A stretch of 64,000 nucleotides of DNA from Linanthus parryae. Lineage: Eukaryota; Streptophyta; Magnoliopsida; Ericales; Polemoniaceae. The notes under the pieces are model-generated. The model was not told the DNA's origin and did no database searches. It worked only from the letters and a program-made list of their open reading frames with translations. Positions within the stretch are counted from its first letter, which is position 1. Each line of letters begins with the position of its first letter. The position numbers were made by a program, and so were the translations under genes. This document shows, piece by piece, positions 34,501 to 44,616 of the stretch. The stretch is from contig JALGPY010000002.1 of NCBI GenBank assembly GCA_023055425.1, positions 136,023,927-136,087,926 on the forward strand, read 5' to 3'.

Positions 34501-37455
34501 GCTAGGGGTAGGCTTCTCCAGAACATTGTCCGGGACGAAATACAATTACTAGGAACGAGGAAAACTATTTGGGAACAATTTTCCCTACATTTACCTAAAA
34601 AGTCCAACAAAATCAATTTAAGTAGTTTCATACTTCCATTCTCAAATCCAATTATCATGATAACACAACTTTCTGCAAATAAGTACCACTGAAAACTAGT
34701 TATATAATCGCGTCAATTATGTAATCACTCTATGAAACGTTTGGGTCGATGCTTTCTGTGTTTCGGGTAGAAAACGTACCGCGTTTCGGTACGTACGACT
34801 CGGAACGAGAAACGCGGCTACTTTTACGTTTCTGGTAACATAGTTGCAAACATCAAGTACAAAATATCTATAGATAATAGACAAACATATAAGCAAGACG
34901 GACTAGTTAGCTGCTTGAAGCCTTGAATCTGCCAGCAGGAACTTTAAATAGATTATCACACACGATTTTTACTAAAGCCAATGTACAGATAAGAATTACT
35001 ACATTCAAATAATAAAGATTATGGTAGTATCATATATAACAAAAGCCTATAAAATGGCTCTTAAACTCAAAGGAGCCTAATTGCAGCCTTCAACTAGCTA
35101 GTTGAGTTTACAATTCGCTATGGATTCTACAGTTGAAGGGTCCCCTAATCTCGGGTTGGCCCTCCACTTAGTTGACATATTCACAAGTTTACAAAGCACT
35201 TGATACACTAGCATATGTGTTTCTGGTGACTAAGGTGCAAACCCTCTCAAATTGTGTTACTTATCTCCCTTCTAGTTAATTTTCATAAGATAGTGGATTC
35301 CACACACAAGGCACACCTCAATGTTTGGACTAACATTAACATTTATGCTCCAAGTTCTAATTTTCAGATTGAAACTTGCAGCTTCCTTCATCTTCATTAG
35401 GCTGCTGTTGGTTTTCAAAAGAATGTTATTTTGATTTTGTTTGGCCAGGGTTAGGGACAAATGGGTGGGAAATTTTAAGATTGTATGAGGGTATTATAGT
35501 CACTTATTGACTGGTCTCATATCCCTCCAATGCCTTGTCTGATGTATACCACCCCCTAGGTGATATATGTTTGTAGGCTAAAATGGGGGTGGGGATAAAG
35601 AGAGGATTTGATATCCCTCCCATTTCCCTTCAACCAAACAAGGGACAAGAAAAGCGAGAGATGCCATATCAAATCCCTCCCTCATATCCTCTACCCAAAA
35701 GAGGCCTTAGTAAAAATGAGCACTACAGTAAACTTAAGGAGAACAGAAACATTCTTTGCATACATTTTTCTCCGGCAGCCCACAGTGAGTTTGAATTTAT
35801 TGCATGGTTCATGGCTGAGGCTGAATATGAGGAAGTTAGGGCTAAGCTGGGGGAGAACACTCTTATCAAAAAAAAATCAGTGAGTTTATGGCTGTGCACA
35901 AAAATCTAAAAAAAGGCTATCATGAAGGGAAGCATGCTGAGATGGCGAGTCACAGTGTGGTGTTCTTATTTTCCGAAAATGAAATGCTTAATGTGCAAGA
36001 TTGGTGGTTACAATGTAATGATGATCAGCGACATTGGCGTCAACTTGTTTTGGCATGTTCCCATTTAATAATATTTATCATGGAAATGCTAAGAAGCTAC
36101 CAGTTACGATCTAAAAAGTGAAGGGAACAAGCTGTTTTATATGCAAGGAGCTTGCAATGTTGTATGTTTTCTTATGCAGGGCTGCAATGGCAGATAGTAC
36201 CATTGGCCTTGGTAAAGGAATTATATGGAATCATCGTAATCTAACAGCTGCTCAAGAATGGGTATTTGCACAAACTGAAATGTTTCAATATCAATGCTGC
36301 ACCCTAAGTTGAACCTGCTGCAATACAAAATGATGAGAACTAATCAGGGTGGTATGAGTGGTATTCAAATTTCAGAAAGAAGATTGACGACTTTTGCGAG
36401 CTATTGCTTTTTCTCTCAATTCTTGCATTGAAATCAATCAACAAACAAACACGGGTAGTACAGAAACTCTATGGCATACCACTACCAGCAATGACACAAA
36501 CAGGTTCTTATGTTGGCTCATTTCTGAAAATCTTGGGATGGTTCAGCAGAAGTAGGTTACAATAGTCACCCAAGAGGACATGGGTGATTATAAGGGGTCA
36601 GTATTGTCACGATCTGGGGTCTTTTGGGATTTACATAAACTTGGGAGGGGCCTAATGTATTTAAATTCACATGGCAGTTCGTCATTGGATTCATCAAATG
36701 TTGTCCAACGGCTCAGACCAGATTACAAGACTATAAATGGGAAGACATCGTTTTGCTTGGTGGAGACGGAGGGAAATAGCTCGGGAAGTAAGGGCAATTT
36801 AGTCAATGAGCTATCGCCTTCAACCTAATCTGAGTGAAAGCTGTATCTTATGTGGAGCGGAAAGGAGGCAGCGAATATGAACTGTTTCCTGTTGCCAGCT
36901 TACTTCTTGTTCTTCAATTGGAAATTAGGGTTTCTCTTTTCTCTACTTGGATTTCCACCCACTTAAATTCCAGTTACCGTTGATCTTCATTTACATTTTG
37001 GCACTGTGTACTTTCCGTTTCGATTGGAATCCCAATCGTTACATTCATTTGACTTGACTCTTCAATAGAGTGCTTACAATCAAACCCATGTTTCCGAACA
37101 GAATTCTAGTCTCAGTTCCCTACATTTCAACCCTCCACACAGACTACTTATATAATATGAATTCAAACCTATCCACAATTCATATCAAGAAACCACACAA
37201 CATAGTATCACCGCATTTCTTTCTAATCACTGTTCCTGTTCCATTCACCTAAATTTTCTCAGAAGGCATACAAACGAAGAAGAAAACTAACTCTTAAATC
37301 ACAGAAGAACAAGCAACGACGAACTAAACCAGTGGATCAAGCACACATTGCTCTGAGTAGCTACTTACCTGATGAAGATTCTGGTACGAAAACTCTTCTA
37401 AAAGGGCGGATCTGACGACATTTTCTTGAGCCAAGCGATAGAATGATCTGAACAT
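25580..37455 (-). CDS. Organellar bacterial-type 50S ribosomal protein L5 (uL5)
   Basis: Large-subunit protein that binds 5S rRNA; this copy is of the bacterial/plastid type, not cytosolic RPL11. Exons on the minus strand: 37455-37369 (29 codons), 29207-29007 (67 codons) and 25846-25580 (88 codons plus stop). All junctions are phase 0 with CAG/GTAAGT-like signals. The joined frame has 184 codons, close to E. coli L5 (179). Recognised: EEFSYQNLHQ-VPKVERIIV, ITGQKPIKSRTNKAFSNFRN, QPMGVSVTLKGN, MMYSFLDRLINLALP, SFDGHGSY, REQGVFPDI, LDVCITTTAQT and LLALMGLPF. Two oddities: the conserved NCGIG/NMGVG stretch reads KQFIP, and about five residues are missing between the ALP and SFDG motifs. The short N-terminus (MFRSFYRLAQ) is not a long plastid transit peptide, and a mitochondrial presequence is possible. 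Introns of 8,161 and 3,160 bp are full of transposons. It may be a divergent paralogue. Confidence 0.8.
26764..26786 (+). repeat. Homopolymer of 23 C in uL5 intron 2
   Basis: Uninterrupted C run. On the transcribed (minus) strand this is a G run able to form a quadruplex. The length is likely polymorphic or assembly-sensitive. Confidence 0.9.
27586..28136. repeat. Tandem duplication of 275 bp
   Basis: Two adjacent copies, 27586-27860 and 27861-28136, both starting GTTCCTCTATATATCATATT and ending AAACGGTATTCTG. Only a handful of differences are visible, so the duplication is recent. The second copy abuts the target duplication of the next MITE. Confidence 0.9.
28145..28542. mobile_element. 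hAT-like MITE, GCACGGGTGC family
   Basis: Terminal inverted repeats CTCTGTCGCACGGGTGC and, from the right end, CTATGTAGCACGGGTGC (15 of 17 match). Perfect 8-bp duplication CAACCTAC at 28137-28144 and 28543-28550. Length 398 bp, no coding. It lies in uL5 intron 2. Confidence 0.85.
29720..30126. mobile_element. PIF/Harbinger-like MITE
   Basis: Ends GAGCATCTCCAATGG and CCATTGGAGATGCTC are perfect inverted repeats flanked by TAA on both sides (29717-29719, 30127-30129). The 3-bp T-A-rich duplication and this terminal sequence are typical of Tourist-type MITEs. Length 407 bp, in uL5 intron 1. Confidence 0.8.
30204..30581. mobile_element. hAT-like MITE, TTACCAGAAACG family, copy 1
   Basis: Ends CTGAGTTACCAGGATC and, inverted, CTATGTTATCGGAAAT. 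Perfect 8-bp duplication GATCCAAC (30196-30203, 30582-30589). The interior shares GGTACGGGGT and GGGGTAGGCTTCT with the copy at 34418. More diverged than that copy. Confidence 0.8.
30676..31213 (+). repeat. 5' LTR of the intron retrotransposon
   Basis: Shares the ordered blocks CTTGGGAGGGG, CCAACGGCTCAGA, GAGGGAAATAGCTCGGGAAG and GGAGGCAGCGAATATGA with 36605-37043. Contains a segment near 30940-31010 missing from the 3' copy. Confidence 0.8.
31216..31228 (+). other. Primer binding site, initiator tRNA-Met type
   Basis: TGGTATCAGAGCC two bases after the LTR end. Confidence 0.85.
31229..33663 (+). other. Internal region of the intron retrotransposon, gene-like but unrecognised
   Basis: Successive plus-strand frames (31318-31506, 31507-31752, 31685-32119, 32771-33082, 33283-33510) have a codon-like flavour, for example ELPSVLQVTANNQIGDFTDY and SESAVTARISLHGFSLYYGH. 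They change frame and belong to no retrotransposon domain I know. They could be decayed gag or transduced host exons. Confidence 0.35.
33667..35706. mobile_element. PIF/Harbinger-type element nested in the LTR element
   Basis: The left end GGCCTAGAATGGGTAGCGGATATGA corresponds to the inverted right end (GGCCTCTTTTGGGTAGAGG, ATATGA). TTA flanks it on both sides (33664-33666, 35707-35709). About 1.6 kb after removing the hAT MITE inside. No transposase seen. Ends of this GGCC...TGGGTA kind are usual for Harbinger-related MITEs. Confidence 0.65.
34418..34843. mobile_element. hAT-like MITE, TTACCAGAAACG family, copy 2
   Basis: Inverted ends CTATGTTACCAGAAACGT (perfect over 18 bp). Perfect 8-bp duplication TTGCAAAC (34410-34417, 34844-34851). 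Length 426 bp, with GC-rich ends (GGGACGGGAACGGGAACGGG). It sits inside the Harbinger element. Confidence 0.88.
36605..37043 (+). repeat. 3' LTR of the intron retrotransposon
   Basis: See the 5' LTR. Both carry TG...CA ends and the same block order; clearly diverged, so an old insertion. Confidence 0.8.
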
Positions 37456-37551
37456 TTTCGAACTCTGAGGAGACGGCGATCGTCGGACAAAGAGCTAAGC
37501 TGTTTTCCTCTCCGTTCTTTCTGGTTCTCGCATTTGATTATGGACCGGCAA

Positions 37552-37559
37552 AAACCCTA
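37552..37559 (+). promoter_or_regulatory. Telo-box upstream of uL5
   Basis: AAACCCTA about 100 bp upstream of the uL5 start codon, as in RPS10. Suggests shared control with ribosomal protein genes. Confidence 0.5.
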
Positions 37560-37620
37560 GGGCCTCGTTTGGAAGAAAGTAGGGAAAAAGTCATATCTCA
37601 ATTTCTTTGGTGCATACTTT

Positions 37621-37731
37621 TTTTCTTTTTTAGAAATTGTTTTGTCGTCAACGGGGTTTGAATCCATGACCTCATGCAGGGGCTTCTAACGCTCCACTAC
37701 TTGAGCTACCACTGTAGCTACTTGGTGCATA
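37621..37731 (-). mobile_element. Short tRNA-derived SINE
   Basis: The minus strand has an A-box-like TAGCTCAAGTAGTGG, a B-box-like GGATTCAAACCC, and an A-rich tail ending against the left repeat. A perfect 14-bp duplication TTGGTGCATACTTT flanks it (37607-37620, 37732-37745). 111 bp. It lies in the 5' flank of uL5. Confidence 0.85.
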
Positions 37732-38384
37732 CTTTGTACCCTTCTCTTTAACCTCTATTTGGTAAATTTAATAAATAAAAATAATCGGATTAAACTAATC
37801 AATATGAAAACATAAAAAAACATCAAAATTTAAAAAGTAACTTTCCTCTCTCCTCCCTCTCTCTTACTCGGGATCAAAAACCACAAAAGAAACCCGTTGG
37901 TTCTTTTGTTTTCTCTTCACACCGTCTTTCTCTCTTCTCCTCCTCCACTCCTCCATCTTCCACCATCTTCTCCGACGGCTCTCCCACTCGTTTCTCTTAA
38001 CTCTCTTGCTCTCATGGCCTCCCAATCCTCGCCTACCAATCAAGTGAACGAAGTGCTTGGAGAACTCAACTCCGACGGCCAAGGAAGCGAGTCCCCGTCA
38101 TCTTCTCCAGCGCCGACGGGTGTAGTCGATGTGGCTAAGGCGGCGGCTTCTCCGGCACCGGCTCCTCCCTCAGCACAGAGTGAGTTTGTTTCACCATGTC
38201 CCTCCAAGTTTTTTCATCAAACACATGTTCTAGGGTTAGAAAAATTTATGTTGTGTTGATTTTTTGTGTGCAAAATTCGTTGATGAAATTTGTTCTGTAA
38301 AATTCACGTACTAGTTCATGTAAAGTCAAGTTGATGAACCACATGGCGCATATTAGAACATCAATTTTGACTGAATAATCATCT

Positions 38385-39010
38385 AGGGCCCATTACTATG
38401 ATGGAAAACCCAAACTGTTGACTGAAAATCATCAAGGGCGCCTAGAACGCATACTATATGTGTTGGGGGCATACATAATAAGTTGTATGCGCCCCTAGTT
38501 GGAACTTGAGAACTTTTTCGAGTGATTATGCGTGGGCGCATACTCTCTATGCGCCCACGCATAGTCACTCGAAAAAGTTCTCAAGTTCCAACTAAGGGCA
38601 TAGAGATTTGTTGTATGCGCCCAACCTATTGTCTGAAAATCATCGAGGGTGCCCAGGGCGCATACTATACGTGTTGGGGGCATACAGAATAAGTTGTATG
38701 CACCCCTAGCTGGAACTTGAGAACTTTTTTAACTGATTTGTGCATGGGGCACATACTAGGGTGCCCTCATATGTTGTAGGCACCCATATTGTGTGCCCAT
38801 GCATAATCACTCAAATCACAAGTTCCAGCAAGGGGAATACAGATTTGTTGTATGCGCCCAACCTGGTACATGACAAGATTTGTTTTATGCGCCCAACCCG
38901 GTACATGATAAGATTTCGGCCTATTTGCGCAGGGCGCATACGATGTGCGCCTTTATATGTTGTATGCGCCCATGGTATGTGCCCCTGCACAAATCAGTCA
39001 AAAACATTCA
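38385..39010. repeat. Hairpin-forming repeats with GGGCGCATAC / GTATGCGCCC
   Basis: Two diverged direct copies of about 220 bp (from about 38413 and 38631) and a partial third, each folding on itself. The best fold has arms 38501-38542 and 38548-38589 (42 bp, one mismatch, loop CTCTC at 38543-38547). With a small bulge it extends to about 38485-38605. It lies in the putative first intron of the DUF1985 gene. Confidence 0.8.
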
Positions 39011-40099
39011 AGTGCCTGTTAGTATGTGAGTTACTTTTGTCTTGATAATTGACAACTTAATGTTTTATTTGACAGGATTTCATCTCCTTGGAGCAACTAA
39101 GTTGTGTCCCAGCTTCTGGTAATCAAGTCGAGTTAAAGAGGTATAAATTCACGTTTCGCTCGCGCGAGAGCTCATGGGTATTATTTTTAAAGCTTAACAG
39201 ACGCCAAGACGATAGGCGTTTAATTGAAGAGAGGCTCCCTAACCTAGCATGGATTTTAACCTATCGCTATGAGCAAGTGTTCACAAAGCCGCTCCTCGAC
39301 TTAATTATTCAGTGTCGGGTTAACACCAACTATCATGACAGAGAACTATGGTTCAACTTTGGCAACTTCCCGTTGCGGTTCTCCCTGCAAGTGTTTGTTC
39401 TCTGCAATGGACTGAACGTGTACAAGTCATATAACGATCAACAGCTCGACGAGCGGATGGCAGGTTATGCCCTAATTGAGATTGTCTTCGGCGACAGTTT
39501 CAGGAACGTGTACGGGAAAGTGAATGCCACCAAACTAGAGAATCATCTTGTAATACTCCGTATTTTTGTAAGGGTAATTCTGTAATTTGTACAGTGAAAT
39601 TCAATTTAGAATTTACGATAAGTGATTTGAGGAATTTAAATTTTATTCGTTAAGAAATTCGCGTGAGAAATTTTGGAGAGCTAAATAAAAATTTAGTTAA
39701 GAAAGCAAGATTTGGTAAAATAGCATGTTTTAATCGTGCACGAATTTTAGAGAAAGAAAAATGTTGAAGTAATATTCATAGAAACATATTGGAAATCTTG
39801 TTGTAAGTAGTGGTCGTGGTGTAAATGTCGGGTTTCAAAGTTAAAGGAAATTGTGCGACAACTCTAGAAAGTATTTGGATTAGAAATATATTTGTATAAG
39901 AAAGTATTTCTTTACCCGTACGCGTGTGTGTAACCACCGCGGCGTATCGTATGTACGTCACACCCAATCATTCTTTTTGTTAGTGCCTCACCCACACACT
40001 ATAATTTCTTACTTCATCCTCTCCAACTTGAATTGTTTGTTCGGGAGATTTTTATCACCACATCCATTGCCACCGCCACCTCCTTCTTCACCGCCACCT

Positions 40100-40700
40100 C
40101 CTCAACCTCTCTATAAAACCAACCCACTACCTTCTCTTTCAGCAGAACACAACCACCACCACAACCATCACCATATCCATCATCTCCACCCTCACCACCA
40201 CCTTCGGACATCACCACCAATGCCACGGTGACCACTTCCATCTCCAATTCTCGAACTCCACTCTCCCTCTCTGTTTCTCTCCCTTTCCTCTCTCTGTCTC
40301 TCTCTCTCTGCTCACTGTGAGCCACCATAACAGCAGCAGCAGCAGCTAGCAAGGGACGACCCAGCCACCACCACAACAGCTGCCGCCGTCAGGAAGAAAC
40401 CCGAGAGACCCATCACACCTCCTCTGTCCTTGTCTCCCTGATTCTCTCGATCTCTCTCTCTTTGTTTCGACCCTGGTAGTAGAAGAATAAGCCGAAGTAG
40501 AAATCAATAACAACCGTCGGAGAAGCTCGCCGGCGACCTCCATAAAATCCGGCGAAAAACTCCGATCCACCAAACAGGAGGAAACCAGCCTCTTCTACCT
40601 GTCTCTCGCACCCTCTGGAGGTCCGAACAAGCTCGAGGGGCTCTTGGCCACGCCAGAAACCACCGGAAACAGCCCCGGTCGAGCTCCACCTCCGGCGACG
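40100..40700. other. CA/CT-rich segment of the solo LTR
   Basis: Low-complexity ACCACC, CTCTCT and CCGGCGA stretches that give long but meaningless open frames on both strands. It resembles a transcribed leader in composition. Confidence 0.4.
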
Positions 40701-41994
40701 ATTCTGACAACTTGACCCGACTCAACTCTCGATCGTTTCTTGCGATTCTTGGGTTATGTATGCTCTAAATCTTCTAATTAGTTGTTTTATATAGTCTAAA
40801 TCCAATAGTGAATGCTTGAATCCATACTTTGATTGATGAAAGTTGAAGTTCATGAAAAAGGGGTGAAAGTGTATTTTCAAAAATTTTATATTGAAATAGG
40901 TGGGGAGCTAGTGGTACTTTCCGGAATTAAGAAGGTAGTTGGTGCCTCTTTTCAGAACTACTTGTGAGTAGGTGGGGTACTCGTCTTTTAAAACAAACTT
41001 AGGGGATTTGCTTGTAGTTTACTTAGACGTTATATTATACGCAAAAATAAAAATGTTATTTTTGGATTAAAAAAATTTTCCAAAAATAATAGTTTTCATC
41101 CCGGTTACGAAAAAGTGATTCGGGCGTTGAAATACTATACAAGCCGTTCGTTAAAAAATGAAACTAGTAATATTTTATTAAAAATTAAACAAACTTTGCG
41201 TTTAACCGTCTAACTCTCAATTTGATTGTGCAAATACTCGTAAAAGATAAATTTTGCTAGCTTATAAACGTCGTTGCGTCATTTCAAGTATTTAAAAGAG
41301 ATTTTTCTTAAAATCCGATATTGTTTAGTTGTTAATTTTAATATTTATTTTGCGTAAAAATATAAACTACCATTACTTTTAACTTGTATTTTATAAAGGA
41401 GAACTCCTATAAATAAATAAGACTTTTGAAACATAAATTTAATAATTCTTCAAATATACACTCGTTGTTTGATAATTTTGCTAATAAGAAAATTTAACTA
41501 AGTAACGAAACGTTGAGAAATTAATACGCGAGTTCGGGCTAGTCTAAGAATTTATTAAATATCATTCTTAATAAGACTCGTAGAGCTATATTCACAATCG
41601 TGACGATCTAGAAGCTCCGATTTGTTGGTGACGAACCCGTAAGCAACGACTACGACTAAGACGATCTGACGCTACGGAATCGAGGTGAGTTATATGCTTA
41701 GCCTAGCACGCCTAGCTCCTTTCGTGCCCATATATGAATTTTAATTCTGTCTCAAAATATATTTGAGAGTTACACGCCTAGCCTGGCTTCATTCGTGTCA
41801 TTATATGATTTTAATACTTGTCTCAAAATGTGTTTTGCGCTTCACATGCTTTATTTGAGTCTGTCTACATTTCAAAATGATTCTTTAAAACTGTCATGCA
41901 ATGATAATTCGTTCATAATGCAAAGTGGAAAGATTCGCTTGTACCGGAACAAGTTTTGTTACTTATATCAGGTTTTGATCCCTTGGACTCATGT

Positions 41995-42248
41995 CCTAAA
42001 ATGCGGGACTCCGTGTGCCCCTAAGGTTTAGAACCCTTGGGTTTTATTCCCTAAAATGCGGGACTTTGTGTGCCCCTAAGGTTTAGATCCCTTGGGTTTT
42101 ATTCCCTAAAATGCGGGACTCCGTGTGCCCCTAAGGTTTAGATCCCCTTGGGTTTTATTCCCTAAAATGCGGGACTTCGTGTGCCCCTAAGGTTTAGATC
42201 CATTGGGTTTTATTCCCTAAAATGCGGGAATCCTTGTGCCCCTAAGGT
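41995..42248. repeat. Tandem repeat, nearly five units of 55 bp in the solo LTR
   Basis: Unit begins CCTAAAATGCGGGACT and contains GTGTGCCCCTAAGGTTTAGA. Starts at 41995, 42050, 42105, 42161 and 42216. Confidence 0.9.
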
Positions 42249-43011
42249 CACTGGTCTACCCTGGTTACAATGAACTAATAATAATTGGACATCTTTGCCC
42301 CTTTGTTTTGGAAACGTGCAACAGATCAGAATTTCGACAAATGAATTTCTTTATGGAACGTCCTTAAATGATTATTTCTGCTGCAACTCTGATAATGTTT
42401 TACTCGTATTCTGTTACTGTTTTACTTAACTCATGATCCAATAACTATCTCCTCTTTCCTGTTTTACACGCTAAGGTGTATCTCACTCATCATTTCTTGC
42501 TGACTTTAGAAACTGCTGTTCTTGTTTTTCTTCCCACTGCAGGCCTAGGAGCTGGATTGTAAAATAGAAGAGGCGCGAGACACGCTTAGATCATGATCGT
42601 CATCAGTAGACAATCCAATAAATGTTAGATAAGTTTTGTGTATAAGTAGCAACTCTTGTATAATACGCTAAGTTTGATGTTTAATAATATGAATAAGTGT
42701 TGTGAAATGTATCGCTGACAGCTTGAAAATGTATTAGTCTGGGACATCTTTTTACCATTGGTTTTAACCCTGAGAGAGTTGAGTTTGGCCATTTTCAGCT
42801 TATTTTCCACCTGATCCGAGGCAGAGATTTATAGATCATGATCGCAAAATTTGAGTAATTTTATGCATACTTTTGTTTGTTGGATATGATCGCGGGTGCG
42901 TGTTATGATGTGCAGGTAACAGGTGCCGAAAAATGCATGAGATTAACTTGGATGGGAGGCAGCGTGTCAGGAAAGCTGAGCAGAAAAAAAAAGGGAAAAA
43001 AGGCTAAGTGG

Positions 43012-43379
43012 TGCGTTCATAAGCAGGGCACCTGCGTTCAGACGCACGAGATGGGAGCAGCAGGAAAATGGCAGAAAATTGGCTAAGTCCTGCGTTCAGA
43101 CGCAGGCAGTCTGCGTTCAAACGCAAGGTTCGGAGGCTGAAGTGAAGAAAAGTTAAGGGGTGCGTTCAAACGCACTTCTTGCGTTCAAACGCATGACTCA
43201 ACACTCAAGAGAAGAAAAGGCCAAGGGGTGCGTTCAAACGCAGAGGAGCTGCGTTCAAACGCACGGGTCCAGAAGCCAGAAGCCAGAGGAAGAAAAACGG
43301 TTAAGGCCTGCGTTCAAACGCAGAAGGTGTGCGTTCAGACGCACTGCGTTTGAACGCAGGAAGTGTGCGTTCGAACGCA
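43012..43379. promoter_or_regulatory. Dyad array upstream of the 5' LTR TATA box
   Basis: Twelve copies of TGCGTTCAAACGCA or close variants, starting at 43012 (decayed), 43033, 43091, 43112, 43161, 43180, 43229, 43250, 43309, 43330, 43345 and 43366. Pair spacing is 19-21 bp; pairs recur every 68-80 bp. The sequence between copies is unrelated from gap to gap. The copy at 43366, TGCGTTCGAACGCA, is a perfect palindrome. Confidence 0.9.
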
Positions 43380-43463
43380 CAGAAGGTTTCCAGAAGCTTC
43401 CAGGACGGGTCTTTTCGAGGGTAAAACAGGAATTTCGTGCATCAGTTTTGGAGACTGTGGCAG

Positions 43464-43470
43464 TATAAAA
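43464..43470 (+). promoter_or_regulatory. TATA box of the Athila LTR
   Basis: TATAAAA 84 bp after the last dyad. It marks the probable U3 promoter. Confidence 0.65.
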
Positions 43471-44477
43471 GGAGGTGTCCCAGCACTGAATTAGGGTTAC
43501 TCATACACACTCACACATCTATCATCATCATCAGCAGCCAGTTTCACAGCAGCCAGGAGTTGGAGCAGAGCAGGATTGGAGCAGTTTTCCAGTATTTTCA
43601 GAAAATAACTAGTTTGATCTTTTCTCTCTTTATGAAACGTTGTTTTTAAATAATGCAAGCTAGCTAGACCTTTTGCCTAGGTTCTTGGTGAACCTAGGGT
43701 TTATGAATTCAGCAGACTTGGTTGTTTGATTTTCAGATGCATGGCTAGCTAAGCCTTAATACATGATGGATTGTTTATTGTTCTGTCTTTGATTTTATTT
43801 ACATACATGAATGGCTTGATCACCCAGGAGTGTTACAGACAGGATCTGGTGCGCGAGAGTGACCAGTGAGAGTTAGGAAGAAAAGACAGGATTTAGTACT
43901 CTGCCTTGATGGACTGAGAGGTGAAGAGAATCAGGGGACTAGCTCAGAAGCATTAGACCAACTGCTAGACGTTTAGGGGGAGACCGAGAGGAGAACCTGT
44001 AACCCTGGCAGACTTAGAACGAACCTGCAGATTTAGGTGGATCGAGAGGACCCGAAAACCTGCAGGAGAGTGATAGGTGCATGAGACCGAGAGGAGATTG
44101 TGCTATTGGTATGCTGGCATAAACAAAATCACCGTCTGTTTCTGAGATCAAATATACTATGAAAGCTGGAAATTAACCCTAGGGGATCATGGAACCTAGA
44201 TTTTTAGAACTATCAACTTTTACAACTACAACAATTTCTGCAAAGTATTCAACAGGAAAATAAAATAAGCTTTTATAAATACTGTTTTATTTACTGCAAT
44301 TTAGTAGAGTCAAATCCCAAATTCCTCCTTTTACAAACTTTGTGCCTAATTCTAATTCTAATTAGCAACAACTTAAACTGTTCTCGAGGGTTCGACAACC
44401 AGAGTCACAATTACATACTCTATATTACTTGATCGTACACTTGCGAAAAAGCAGATAGGTTTACGCTGTCAAGTTTT

Positions 44478-44495
44478 TGGCGCCGTTGCCGGGGA
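44478..44495 (+). other. Primer binding site, tRNA-Asp type
   Basis: TGGCGCCGTTGCCGGGGA, complementary to the 3' end of plant tRNA-Asp(GUC), six bases after the LTR end. Confidence 0.9.
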
Positions 44496-44616
44496 CGGTT
44501 TCAATTTTTGTTAAAGAGACATTAGAATAAGTCTCAGAGTTTTTTTTTTTTCTTTTTACAGTTACTTTCTTTCGACTTACTGCTCTTGAAATCTGATTTT
44601 CAGGCTATTCTAGTTT

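Larger units (their letters stand above)
30676..37043 (+). mobile_element. LTR retrotransposon without recognisable pol, in uL5 intron 1
   Basis: 5' LTR 30676-31213 (TGTCATGATCTGGGG to CCAATTGTTACA), primer site TGGTATCAGAGCC three bases on, and 3' LTR 36605-37043 (TGTCACGATCTGGGG to CCAATCGTTACA) preceded by purine-rich ATAAGGGGTCAG. The flanks CTCAT and TTCAT agree in four of five bases. It lies opposite to uL5 transcription. The 5' LTR is about 100 bp longer than the 3' LTR. The internal 5.4 kb contains a Harbinger element but no gag, protease, RT or integrase that I can see, so it is a non-autonomous (LARD-like) element. Confidence 0.75.
42716..44471 (+). repeat. 5' LTR of the Athila element
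   Basis: TGACAGCTTGAAAATG to TACGCTGTCA. Contains the dyad array (43012-43379), a TATA box at 43464 and transcribed downstream sequence. Confidence 0.95.

Noticed and set aside
40014..40573. Gly/Arg/Glu-rich and Pro/His-rich frames in the solo LTR
   Set aside because: Low-complexity CA/CT tracts produce them on both strands.
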